Position numbers and translations under genes: made by a program
Notes under the pieces: model-generated
Seen by the model: only the letters and a program-made list of their open reading frames with translations
Database searches by the model: none
What the model was told of the DNA's origin: nothing
DNA from: Daphnia carinata
Lineage: Eukaryota; Arthropoda; Branchiopoda; Diplostraca; Daphniidae
DNA length: 60,068 bases
Reading direction: 5' to 3'
Assembly: GCF_022539665.2 (NCBI RefSeq)
Contig: NW_026712506.1
Location: forward strand, 1-60,068
Part shown: positions 1 through 10,027 of the stretch, piece after piece
Position numbering within the stretch: position 1 is the stretch's first letter
Layout: every line of letters starts with the position of its first letter

Positions 1-2249
1 TTTTATTATACGAATGGAACTTCGTTACTTGTAGAAGAATGACGTAGCCAGCGCAGTTATTACCTTCGTTTCCACCGATTCCCGTCATTTCCATTCGTCG
101 AAAACAAAGCGACGAAGGTGACCGGTTCCACACCAATTAAATCAACGAAGCTTCTAATCACGTATTCTCTGATTATATTGCCAACGTTGCAAGACAGGCG
201 CAATTACAGGACTGGCAAGATTTAGTTATGCGTGCTAGTCACGTGCCACCTAGTGACGACCGAGGAGAAGCTTACCGGTCTTACGGCGGGACACGATCCA
301 ATCACGACCCGTGATTACACCATCCGACTTTTCTATTATGGCTTTTTTCGCATGTAATTATTTTTCTAGCGTAAAAGAAATTCTATCCAGAAGACATTAA
401 AGTAAGTAAAGAATAAAGTTCATTGATTAAAATTCCCAATTTTGTTAATTTTCTTTCCTAAATTTAACATTAAACGTAAGTTTGTGCCATAATGACCGTA
501 GCCTTTTATCAGTGATAGTTAGATCATCTATTGTACAGTATAAAAGACTTGATAAAACAATTTATGTTTGGTAACGGTGTTGGTTCGCTAGCGCCGTTAC
601 TGCGTGTATATGCCTTACTAATGTTTATCTAATTCTAATTGCAGGTCTGGGAATGGCTGGAAGAGTGACGCAAATGTCGTGCCAGGTAAAACAACGATGA
701 GCTGTGACCACACTGGCTGGTTCCATGGAAAGCAAACGCTATCAACTCTAAATGGAAATTTGGTGTCCACATGAATTATAAACGGTGGATTAATACGGAT
801 ATGGCGACCAAACCCACCCTTTTCTCACGTTACAGGTAAATTAAACTTCAAAAATATTTTTTATGATTGTTTAATAATTTTATAGTTGTCACTAACAAAA
901 ATTTTACCGAACCGAAAGAGTTAGAGTAGTGTGTGATTCCATAAACGACGTCCACAAGCTCCTTACCACAAATATTTGCATGACCATCTATGACAACGAA
1001 ACGTGTAAAGCTGTCCAATACTTTGTAGAAATAAAGGACATTTTGCTTACGTTGACGGCATTTATATTTGCATCATGCGTTCGATGTACAGATATAACTT
1101 ATAGGACATGGTTTTAATATTCAATTACATATCAGGAAAGCTAGTAAGTATCGTGGCTCACGATAGCTATTGTTGCGAAAAAATTCTGCACGGTCGGCCT
1201 AATCCGACGCAGCGCAAAGATGGTTTCTTCATCGGTGGACGAGAGTTGCCAAAAGAAGAACTGAAATCTCCTATGCCCAGAAAAATGTCGTAAAGCAAAT
1301 ACCACGTCTGAATGGAGCTTCTGGTGAAAACACACAAAGAACTATCTTGGATGTCTGCTAAATTTTTAAAAATCCTTCTGCCGATGTTAACGGAAAAGAT
1401 AACCAGTTGCGATGTATCGCATGAAAATCATGCAACTCGTCATTCGTGAAAAATAACGATATTTGGAACGCAAGCCCCGACGCAGTGTCTTTCAGATGGG
1501 CTTTATTCATACTGTACAACACGTTGCCGTGAAAGAAGGGAAAAAAGCGTAAAATAGGGTGAATAAGATAAACGGTAGCGCATGATAAAAAGTGACGAAT
1601 TGCGCGGCAAAATACGCTTATAATTTGAAACAAATGGTTTTACGATGGAATTCAAAACTATATCTGAGAATAAGAAAAATTGACAGTGTTATATTGGATA
1701 AACAGCAAGGCATGTCAAAAGTTCAAGCCAAAAGGTACAGTATATTTGTTGAAGCTAAGTAGTTGGAGGACCTATTGGGGCTGGAGAAATCAGATGTTCA
1801 AAAATGAATTTTTTACGACAATTTCGATTTTTACTACAAACGATTTCAACAGCAAACCTTTGCGTAGTCCAAGCTCCCCAAGCGCCGCTGCAGCGTTTGA
1901 AAAAAAGGATGAAAAAGGGTCTTAGCGCAACGAAACATTTCGTTACAATAGGAGAAAAAGGCCCTTGGCGCAACGAAAGCTTTCATTGCAATAGATTGCA
2001 CCAGGACTGCAGTCTGTTCTCCATACGGAAGTATGGAGATTTTGTTGACAACCCGGCGCTGCCAAAGACTAGCAGACGTACCTAATCGCATCACAGCTCT
2101 CAATCAAGTATATAATTTTTTGTATTCAAGCTGTGACAATCACTTTCTGTTTAGGCAATAGACGTATGGCTAGATATACGTGACGATGAGGTTAAGAAAC
2201 CAGTTCTTAGCCTAATTTCATAGTGCTCTATGATCGTGGGTAAATTGGT
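1..2249. other. Unassigned sequence without a supportable gene
   Basis: Only short frames (under about 95 codons) overlap here in several registers and none shows a recognisable domain. Splice-like signals occur, for instance a pyrimidine-rich stretch ending in AG near 645, so decayed or very divergent exons cannot be excluded. The 1170-1290 stretch reads for about 45 codons without a stop but matches nothing I know. Confidence 0.4.
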
Positions 2250-2329
2250 TTAATGCTTAAATTAGATTTATCGTTAGTATTGACGTATTTCTTTTTTTTT
2301 TTGAAAGAAAGGTGTCTAAACGAGTATAC

Positions 2330-3003
2330 CGCCTTTTTTTGTGACTCCAGCCAAATGCGTTTTCAAAGGGATAGTTTGGCAATTGTTTCAGCACTAAGAA
2401 AAAGTCCATTTCAAAGTGGCCATCATCTTGGCATAAAGTTTGATCTCCAATTACTACTTGAATGGCAGTGTTTAAATGAAAACTGGAACAAACTAGAGAA
2501 AAAATGGGATACTGACATCTGAACAGATTAATCTGTTGGTTGAAGCTACAAATAACAAATCAATAAGAAGTCCAAGTGGAAATTTCCCTTGTGCATGCTG
2601 CGATGGGGAATGTGAGTTAAAATGTCAAAGCATGTCCCAAAGCTCAATTGGATCTTTATGTACTGAGAAACTAGTTATAAAATTTCGTAACACATGGACA
2701 TGGAACAAGGTTGCTGGTAGATTTGATTTACATTTGTTACATTATTATTTGTTGGTTGAAGATTACTCACCTTTTATTTTTAGGTTTGAGGGATGTGATA
2801 GAATGTAGAAAGAATCTTGTGACACAGTTAGAGGATCTCTGTATCAGATCTTCACAAAGCAGTTTGAATCTTCAAAATTTAACGAAGTAACTCATCCTTT
2901 TCCCGTCGATACATTGAACAGGGGAGGAAAGTTCGCCTTGCGGAGGATTCAAGAACTCGAGGGATTGGAAATCTGAATAAAAACGAACTGGATAAATCTA
3001 ATA
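2330..3003 (+). pseudogene. Exon-like fragments of an unidentified gene
   Basis: Two adjacent frames read like real protein. One (about 2340-2522) is rich in Trp, Leu and Glu. The other (2536-2700) has a Cys cluster of the form CxCC-x4-C-x3-C within 30 residues. A further frame at 2815-2977 is open for more than 50 codons. They lie in different registers, are separated by stops, and have possible splice acceptors between them (an AG after a T-rich tract near 2782). I cannot name the protein. They lie just upstream of the HERC2-like piece, so all may be decayed exons of one gene. Alternatives are a fragmented transposon or chance frames. Confidence 0.25.
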
Positions 3004-3072
3004 TCCAGAGAAAATGGTAGTAGTCTTTCCTTTTAGTCTTGTTTTCTTACAACTGTATTCATAGCGATAGAC

Positions 3073-3352
3073 TGTACATGCAAGGGTGTATGAAGAAATA
3101 GCCAGCATTTCATCAGAGAAGAGTAAAAATCCTGCGTCGTCACCTCACACAATTGTTGCTTCCTTAACTGAAGTAGGATCTAATGCTGCACTTAACTTTC
3201 TGTTTGCATTTTTCCGTCGCGTATGGCAATCAGGTAAACAAAAGATTCTACTATAGCCGGCAAAATGTTTAACACCTTGTTTTGCAATAGGCGAAGATGG
3301 GGTTGCCTGGTTTGAGATGCTGATTCACGCACTAGAATCACATCGCAGTTGA
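3073..3352 (+). pseudogene. HERC2-like N-terminal gene fragment with one short intron
   Basis: A frame open from about 3073 to 3233 ends at a GTAAAC donor. A 57-bp intron (3234-3290, ending TTTGCAATAG) follows, and the frame resumes in phase at 3291. The motif spanning the junction is a run of Phe/Leu/Arg followed by RRVWQSGED. From memory this resembles a conserved segment near the N-terminus of the giant E3 ligase HERC2, where a similar FAFLRRAWRSGED block occurs. After the GED the similarity fades and a TGA follows at 3350-3352. Only about 75 residues survive, against several thousand in the family, so this is a fragment or pseudogene. The identification rests on one short motif. Confidence 0.33.
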
Positions 3353-4567
3353 CCTCTCGCGTCTATCTTTCACCTTCTACATCAAGTGAATAATAGCACA
3401 TATGACTCTGATTCAGGTTGCTCAACAAATCTGTCTTATTTCTGCGTTCCATTATTTTCGAGTACGGATTTTAAATTTTTTTTAAATTTTCCTACCAATA
3501 AAAATTACGGGAACTCCTTTTCTTATTTAGAGATAGTTTGTGTTCCATTCCTCTATGGGATCGACAAGTGGCGCTACAGCTTCTTTTAGAAGTCAGCATT
3601 TAGCGTGGAAGTCTCGTCTGTGTTTTACATGCTATACACGTTCTGCTCGAATTATGGGACGTATTGTATATTGTCGCGTCAACGACTACCGAAGTGTATT
3701 TCTGCGTCTACCAACTATTACAGAGTCCCCATGAAGACTGACCATAAGCAACAGCGGTCAGTCTCCCACAATACAACTGATGGGCCGATCCCGACCGGAA
3801 GGAATCCGGTCACCGTCCGCCCACACCGATCTCGTGTGTCGTTGACCGATCTCGGCGGACGTGGCGTGACTGGCCGACACTGGAGACATTTGGTTCAATG
3901 GTCGCGACAATATTATCGTGAATTTTTTTTTGCCACCCCCATATCCTAGGGCTAGGCCGCGGGTAGGGACACTCCATGCGTTCGATTTTAGGGGTGATCC
4001 AATATTTTATGTCTATGATTTATTTCATAGAATCCTGAACGGATTTTACATAAAAAATTGGAGTTAAAGAGCATTCCTTTATCTTTCGAATGCAACAAAC
4101 CCGATAATTTTCCGAGCAATATTTCTATACGAAAAAAATTCCGGCGTGAGACACCGTAGGGCCTATCCTACGCGTGTTAAAACAACAAAATTGGACGGGG
4201 GTGATCCAATTCTTCTGGTGGCGACTGTATATTTTACTTTCCCTTTTGTTTTTCTTTGATTTGTTCCCTTTGGTTGCAATAAAATAAAGATATTTCTGTT
4301 ATGTTATTTCATTGAACGAAGAATTGCACAGGTCAAGCCGACCTACAAGTTTATGTTTATCTCATCTTACTGTAGGAGCTACTGTGGAGCTAAGCGTTCC
4401 TACAGTAATTTGATGGCACTTTCCCGTACCATATTGGGTAACTAAAAAACACCTTTGAGCTGATTTAACTGAAATCCCATCGTAGTTTTAATATGTATAT
4501 ACGTATCTGGCCACGGTACACAGCTTAACCAATGTGAATAATAATACTTATAAACACCACAACAACT
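3353..4567. other. Unassigned spacer
   Basis: No frame here shows a recognisable domain. The motif GGGGTGATCCAAT occurs twice, near 3991 and 4199, about 207 bp apart, which may mark a decayed repeat. A short hairpin is listed separately. Confidence 0.4.
4367..4408. repeat. Small inverted repeat (hairpin)
   Basis: Arms 4367-4379 and 4396-4408 are 13 bp each, reverse-complementary apart from one mismatch, and separated by 16 nt. They could be the termini of a tiny foldback element or chance. No function is assigned. Confidence 0.5.
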
Positions 4568-5910
4568 TTTTTTTTTTAAATGTTGTTTAAGGCGCCTCCC
4601 GTGTGGCGTTGCCATATCGGGAACGGGTCGTCCTAGGAGACCAAAATTAGCACCGGAAAATTACCTGAGTAGATGAGGGGACTTTGACTTGGTTCACCAG
4701 CGTTTGTGAAGTTCCTGAATTCCTGATTTCCAGAAGAAATTTAACACCAGGTCCCTGATCTTGAGTTTGGCGTGGTTGTCACAGTTTTGCGGTGGATGAA
4801 GAAGAGTGGACAGGTTCAGCTGCAGTTTGAGCTCCGATAGGAAGCTTTTTAGCTCCTCTCTTTCGGCAGCGATGTAGGGACATTCTATTAAAAGATGGGA
4901 GGGAGTTTCCTGTACAGGACATCCATAGCTACAGTTTGGGGATACAGAGGGATCAAATTTCGAGACTCGAGCGTTTAAACGTAGACGGTTCGAGCGGAGT
5001 TTGTGGAGAATGCTGTTTTTAAGTCTGCCAGGATGCACCATCCAAGGCTCAGGAGAAAGCGAGTTCCTGGGGTGGTAATCAAAGAAACTATAGTGACTCT
5101 CCAGGTATGAAGTCATCAGTTTGGACCAAGCTCTGCGGAATACATTTGATGCGAGTTTAGACGGGTCGGCGTAGTCGATTTTTTTACAGCTGGGGTCCGT
5201 TCTTGCATCGTTTGCCAGACGGTCCACAAGTTCGTTTTCTGGGATACCTACGTGACTGGGAATCCAGTAGAGAACAACTTTTGCGCCGGTGGAAGAGCTA
5301 CTTAGAGCCCTATTCCGAATCTTAATGACTAGTTCATTTCTAGGGTGTAAATTGTTGATGGCTGAGATGGCGTTGAGTGTGTCCGAGAAGATCCTGATCA
5401 GCTGCGCTGGGCCGTTTTCAGTGTATTCTATGGCCTTTAGAATAGCCATCAGTTCGGCTGTGAAAATGTTTGTATCACTAGAGAATTTCCATGCTTTTTT
5501 TTTTAGTTGAACATTTGGGCAGTAGATGGCGCATGCTGTGGAGTTGTCCTCGTAGTCACGGGAGCCATCTGTGAAGACGCTTGCCGTACTATTGTTGGCG
5601 TTGTTTTGTGTATACAGTGCTCGGAAAAGTAGTCTGATGAAGGTTGGGTTTTCAAGTGCCTTGTTTCTTGAAATTGGAAGAATAATTGATGGAATTTTTC
5701 GGCATCAACCATGGAGGACTCATCAGCTCTTCAGCGAAGCTAAAGTTGGTAAACAGTGATACTTTTAAAGCTGACAATTGGAAGTTGCATACCACAACAC
5801 TTGGGGTGCTCCTGGTATTCCATAAGGTGAGGCTAGAGTAGGTACATTTTGCATTTAAAAAAAGGGTTCTTCGGTTTGCATTATACCTACGAAAGTAACT
5901 TACTTTAGAC
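4568..5910 (-). mobile_element. 5'-truncated non-LTR retrotransposon (Jockey/I-like)
   Basis: Read on the minus strand, a reverse-transcriptase tail and RNase H domain are followed by about 120 bp of 3' UTR and then an 11-nt A-run (T-run at about 4568-4579 on the plus strand). That is the expected 3' end of a target-primed LINE. The coding part upstream of the RNase H (5710-5910) contains a SPPWLMP stretch, like the linker that precedes RNase H in Jockey and I elements. It is one base out of frame with the RNase H. No endonuclease or RT catalytic region remains, as is typical for incomplete reverse transcription. The 5' end abuts the DIRS-like element; I could not define a target duplication. 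Confidence 0.75.
4694..5704 (-). pseudogene. RNase H domain and C-terminus of a non-LTR element pol
   Basis: The frame is open from 5704 down to the stop at 4694, about 336 codons. A VFTDGS motif near 5565-5578 gives the first catalytic Asp. FTAEL, about 33 residues later, gives the catalytic Glu. SDT and then WIPSHVGIPENELVDRLAN (near 5190-5260) give the remaining acidic residues and the SHxGxxxNExxD signature of type I RNase H. A Cys-rich stretch (C-x3-C, then H and C near 4860-4950) fits the C-terminal CCHC-like knuckle of I/Jockey ORF2. RNase H would remove RNA from the RNA-DNA hybrid during reverse transcription. The frame is broken on its upstream side at about 5705 by a stop and shift, and the RT domain is absent, so the piece is dead by itself. 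Confidence 0.8.
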
Positions 5911-6014
5911 CCTAAGGGTGTAGACGAGATCTATTTAGCTCTTTTAAAGACTTTCTTTCCTCGCCACCTGCAACCGCCCTCTCCGATCAGACGTTTTTTA
6001 GCTCTTGTCTAGAC

Positions 6015-7429
6015 ATGTCACAAAATTTCCCTCGTTCGGGGCTAGGCCCACGTGGTGATTCGAGAAATTTTCGCAATTATTATAACGACCAAGTTCCTTT
6101 CAGTTACGAAGGTGATCGCCGGCGTGAACAGTTTTTCAGGGATCGTGAGCTTAGAGAACGCTTGTGGCACGAGCGTCAGTTACAGCGTAATCACAGCGAC
6201 TTTCGTAGCAGATCGCCTAGAAGACTGGACTATAGCTTGGCTGATGAATCATCTCAGTACTACGGTAGAAGTGATGTATACAGTCAACGGTACGACGCGC
6301 AGTTTGAGCCCCATCGGTTTTCACGACCTTTTGCATCCCCGAATTTCACGACGATCCGTATACCTATACGATCGACTCCGATGCTATCTACGATGATGAT
6401 AGGCAAGAGGTAACGGATGAGTGGTATGAAGAGGAGGAGACGGTGGAGCGAGGACGTTCATGGCGCCCCGGGTGCGCCGAAGAGCTACCGACCGAAGTAT
6501 TGACAAGTATGCCAGGTACGGAAGTGACGGGTGCAATTTTACCAACGCCGCTTTCCCCGCAACCGCCAGAAGTAGCATCTCGAGATCCGGCATCGTTTTC
6601 CGCGGCCGTTATTCCTAAAGAAATCTGCCGTGAGATTGCATCGCTCTTAGCGGTTGGGGTTTCGACGGATCAGTCAAAGTTAGTGTCAAGAGAATTTCCG
6701 TTGCTCTTTGAGGAGGAAGGTTTTTCTCTTAAACCCCCGAAGTTAGATGGGTGGATGAGTAGGCGCGCGAAAGAGAAGAACGCCCTTAAAACAGTCAACT
6801 CAATGGAGGAGACCTTAGTGAAAACTCAGCTGAAAGTTATGGACATCGGCCCACCATTGATCGACTTATACGCGCGGGTGTCAGCTACCCCGGACGATAC
6901 ACCAGCAGGTGTTCGCGTACGCCGTTCATTACAAGCAGCCTTACAACAGTGGGGTAGAGCTTTTGCGCACATTTCAAGAAAGCGCCGAGAAGCAGTAGTC
7001 AGCGCCACAGACCCTAGGGTTGGCTATTTGCTGAAAGACGAATCCAATTTCACTACCGCAAAGGAGGCCCGCGAGCACCTTTTCACCGGTGAGTTTCTGA
7101 GCCACATGCTTAAGGAAGCAAGCCAAGATGAGGCTCTAGCAAAGCGGGATCAAGCGGCAGCTGCCGCTTCCCGGGGAAGAAGAAACCCGCTTAGGATGGT
7201 TCGGTACAGCCAATTCGTCGATAATCTGGTCCCACGGGATTATGGAGACGATTTCCATCCAGCGGTTCGAAACGCGGGCAGAGGGAGAAACGATCCGAGA
7301 GGTGGCCATGGGCGCGGTAGCTCCAGAGGAAGGTATGAATTATTAAGACCTCAGGTTTTTTTTCCCCTAGCTATTCCCGTCCTTAAAGCAGTGGAAATCG
7401 GGGATAGGTTGCGTTATTTTTCGGAAAAA
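6015..7429 (+). pseudogene. DIRS-like gag/ORF1, frameshifted
   Basis: The frame starting at the ATG at 6015 encodes a very Arg/Ser/Tyr/Asp-rich, basic N-terminal region to about 6400. It then shifts register, and 6443-7432 stays open for about 329 codons. This second part includes a helical stretch (roughly residues 120-230 of the segment) and an Arg/Gly-rich tail near 7270-7340 of the RGR/GRGSSRGR type that probably binds RNA. There is no CCHC knuckle, which fits DIRS ORF1 proteins. The end runs directly into the RT region: the TAG at 7430-7432 lies where DIRS polyproteins usually have a Trp just before the conserved DPWVL block, so ORF1 and RT were probably continuous. Confidence 0.55.
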
Positions 7430-7432
7430 TAG

Positions 7433-8503
7433 GCATCGATTAGTAACGACCCTTGGGTGCTCGATGCGGTAGCTAACGGCGTAAGACTGAATTTTATTTC
7501 GCCTCCGTTGCAACACTTTCCTCCACATTCCGTAGTTATGTCAGAGGAGATGCAGGCGGTTTGCGACGCCGAAGTAGTTAACCTATTAGGCAAACAAGCT
7601 ATCTCCGAAGTTACGGATAATTCAGAGGGTTTTGTGTGTTCGTTCTTTTGCGTGCCAAGAAGGCTGGGGGATTTCGACCGATCGTGAATTTAAAGCCAGT
7701 TAACAGGTTCATAGAGTGCCAATATTTTAAAATGGAAAGCCTAGAAACCGTCCGGTTTATCGTTAGGGAAGGGGGCTGGTTCATTAAGTTAGACCTCAAG
7801 GACACATACTTAACAATTCCAATGCATATTTCTCACCAAAAGTACCTGCGCTTTGCATGGAGGGGGCGTATTTATCAGTTTTGTTGCATGGCTTTTGGCC
7901 TTTCCCCTGCCCCTCGGATATTTACGAAGCTACTGAGAGTAGTGGTAGCCTTTCTGAGACGACAAGGTCTCAGACTAGTTATTTTTCTAGACGACATCCT
8001 ACTTTTGAACATTTCGCACTGATCTTACAAAAACCTTGAGTCTTTTACAAGCCTTAGGTTTTTTGATTAATTTGGAAAAATCAGTAGTCGTCCCCACCCA
8101 AATAATTGAGTACTTAGGTATGATGGTTGATTCTGTGAAAATGTCATACGCGCTGCCCGGTATCAAGGTGCGGGAGGTGAAAAGACTATGTGAGGACGCA
8201 TTGGGCGCCAAACAGCTAGCCTTACGCAAGGTGGTTTCCATTTTAGGAAATTTCACGTGGGCTATTCCAACCATTCCTTTTGCACAGTCTCACTATAGAC
8301 GCATGCAGCGCTTTTATCTATTAGAATCCACGAAGGCGAACGGTGATCTCAGTAGCAAATGCAAGTTGTCGTCTGAGGCGGAAGCCGACTTCAAATGGTG
8401 GATGGCGAATTTGGAACTAACAAATGGGAAGGTATTCTTTCCACGAAAAGCCGATATTGAAATATGTTCAGACGCTTCACTATCTGGGTGGGGGGCTGTA
8501 TTA
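7433..8503 (+). pseudogene. DIRS-like reverse transcriptase with partial RNase H
   Basis: The coding register starts in the frame of the upstream ORF, moves by one near 7680 and moves back near 8018. Recognisable blocks are DPWVLDAV (about 7450), GGFRPIVNLKPVN (about 7665-7700), FKMESLETV, KLDLKDTYL (about 7787-7812, first catalytic Asp), FAWRGRIYQF, CCMAFGLSPAPRIF, and FLDDILLL (about 7983-8006, the catalytic Asp pair). After the second shift come FLINLEKS and IEYLGMMVDS. The RNase H motif ICSDASLSGWGAVL at 8463-8503 gives one catalytic Asp, and then the element ends. Block order and wording match DIRS1/PAT-type RTs rather than Gypsy or Copia. It is inactive because of the shifts and the lost 3' part. 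Confidence 0.75.
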
Positions 8504-9456
8504 ATTTACAAGACTTAGCATCAAATCAGATTAACTTGCCACTTTGGAACAAATACTCTCTATTTTAATACTGTATACTAAAGCGAAAGAGAAAGATGAC
8601 TGAATAATTAAAGCGTACAGGAAACTCCAATGCCATAAAAGATAAGTTAACCTGACCATCGCAATGTTGCCTGTCGAATGCTCATAAAATAACGAAATTT
8701 GTTATTTATTTTTAATTTTCTAACAGGAATTTATTTGTTTGACCATTGTTGTGTAATGGGGGTATAGCTCACTGGTAGAGCATACGACTGCAGATCGTAG
8801 GGTCCGCAGTTCAAACCTGGGTGCCCCCTTGAAACTTAAGAGGCATTGGTATCATTTATTAGATTGAGTTTAGAAAGGGCATGCAATTATTTCGAGATAT
8901 TTGGATATAAATTAGTTAAATAATCATCCTAAGCTAAATCAATTGAAAATGCGCGCACTGAAGGAGAAAGACGGTTTCCTTGTTTAATAAGATATTCGAT
9001 TACTTTCGTATCGATGTAGTTTGTTTTAATTTACATGACCAAGCATCAAATCAGATTAACTTTCCATCTTATAACAAAAACTCTTTATTATAATCTAGGA
9101 AATGTCATCCAATCATGCAGTAGATGGCTTCATACTACCAGCCAACGACATCACTCCAACGTAGCCCTGTCTTAGTTGTGTATCCGGAAAAAGGCAGAGA
9201 TCCCCTTTTCGTGTCTGTAGGACAAGAGCCTATGAAGTCAGACAACAAATTCATTCAGACGTATGTGGCCCTATGCACGTACAGACAAGAAGTGGTTTGC
9301 GTTTCTTTAAAATTTTCAGTGATGAATTCAATGGATGGATTCAGTATCGCGATTTTTTCCCGAAAATTCGGTACCACGATACCGATACTTCTTCAAAGTA
9401 TCGCTTCCCATCCTAGTTGAAGGTTAAATATTTGTTGCATCGGAAACTAAATATAT
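8504..9456 (+). repeat. tRNA array copy I, left part
   Basis: From about 8504 the sequence matches positions near 31792 onward and 49408 onward. It holds most of one 542-bp tRNA-Cys monomer and then single-copy array sequence (from about 9000) matching 32270-32737 and 49890-50365. The DIRS-like remnant replaces the start of the monomer. Element A interrupts the copy after 9456; it resumes at 18281. Confidence 0.9.
8758..8829 (+). tRNA. tRNA-Cys(GCA), nearly intact
   Basis: A 72-nt cloverleaf. The acceptor GGGGGTA pairs with TGCCCCC (one U-G). The D-stem is GCTC/GAGC. The anticodon stem TACGA/TCGTA is perfect, with loop CTGCAGA giving anticodon GCA. The T-loop is TTCAAAC. One G-G mismatch lies in the T-stem (CGCAG/CTGGG), and the D-loop has C where the other copies have G. 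No T-run of four or more, the usual Pol III terminator, appears within about 180 nt downstream, so expression is uncertain. Confidence 0.8.
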
Positions 9457-9722
9457 TGTTACGTTGGCAATATCCGATTCGCCACTGCAGTAGCGACAAC
9501 AGCGCTAGGACGGAAATCCCGCCCCAATTATGGCCGTCCATTGGAGCACCACCCTCGTCGCCGGATATAAAAGGGGCGATATTGCACTTCTGTGTGGCTT
9601 TTTGATTAATTGGTTAGGGCAATTAGTTTGCAGTTGTGTTATTAATCCTTTTGGTGAAATACACATTATCTTTTAATCTGAAGCACGACGTCTCTATCTT
9701 GGTACAAGATCCGTCCGTGACA
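9457..9722 (+). repeat. 5' LTR of element A
   Basis: 266 bp, TG...CA termini. It contains a TATA-like box at 9566. Compared with the 3' LTR by eye it differs at two bases only, both in or beside that TATA box. Confidence 0.95.
9566..9572 (+). promoter_or_regulatory. TATA-like box of element A 5' LTR
   Basis: TATAAAA preceded by CCGGA and followed by a G-rich stretch, in the position expected at the U3/R border. In the 3' LTR the same place reads AATAAAAAG, a weaker match. Confidence 0.55.
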
Positions 9723-9767
9723 TGGTGGAGATGCAGGGTACCACCTGTTAGGCTGAGTAAGGTAAGC
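9723..9767 (+). promoter_or_regulatory. Primer-binding site and downstream splice donor of element A
   Basis: TGGTGGAGATGCAG starts at 9723 immediately after the LTR. A TGG start adjoining the LTR is the usual mark of a tRNA primer site; I could not name the tRNA. The same 14-mer lies behind the 5' LTR of element B. GTAAGC at 9762-9767 is a good splice donor in the leader and could serve a spliced env RNA, as in errantiviruses. Confidence 0.55.
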
Positions 9768-10027
9768 GCAATTGTTGTTCTTTTCGCACGGGTCTTGGGG
9801 AGTTTTTGAATAAGGAACTTGGAGGCAGGTGCTGTTTAGGGGTCCTTGGGAAGTGTGACCGGCCGGCTAGAAAGTGCCTTAAATTGCCGTGGTACAGGAC
9901 CACAGACCTGGCCGATTTCCTTGATTCGCTGTTAGGTTGAAGACCCGTCCGAGTAAGTTGTTGAAAGCGCGTAGTAAAAGCCCGACAGGCCTACCATTGG
10001 GTGGGAGAGAGAGACGTAGCTCGGTGG

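Larger units (their letters stand above)
5930..8503 (+). mobile_element. DIRS-like retrotransposon, truncated and frameshifted
   Basis: Order seen: Arg/Ser-rich leader frame, gag-like frame, then RT with FKMESL-type, LDLKDTYL and FLDD motifs characteristic of DIRS and PAT elements, then the first RNase H acidic motif. The element stops in mid-domain at about 8503, where array sequence begins. No methyltransferase-like domain, tyrosine recombinase or terminal/internal complementary repeats are present, so it cannot move alone. At least three frame changes and one amber codon break the coding region. The left limit is approximate, right after the LINE fragment. Confidence 0.7.

Noticed and set aside
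3386-3949. Overlapping small frames around 3.4-3.9 kb
   Set aside because: They are in different registers, have unremarkable composition and show no motif or splice support.
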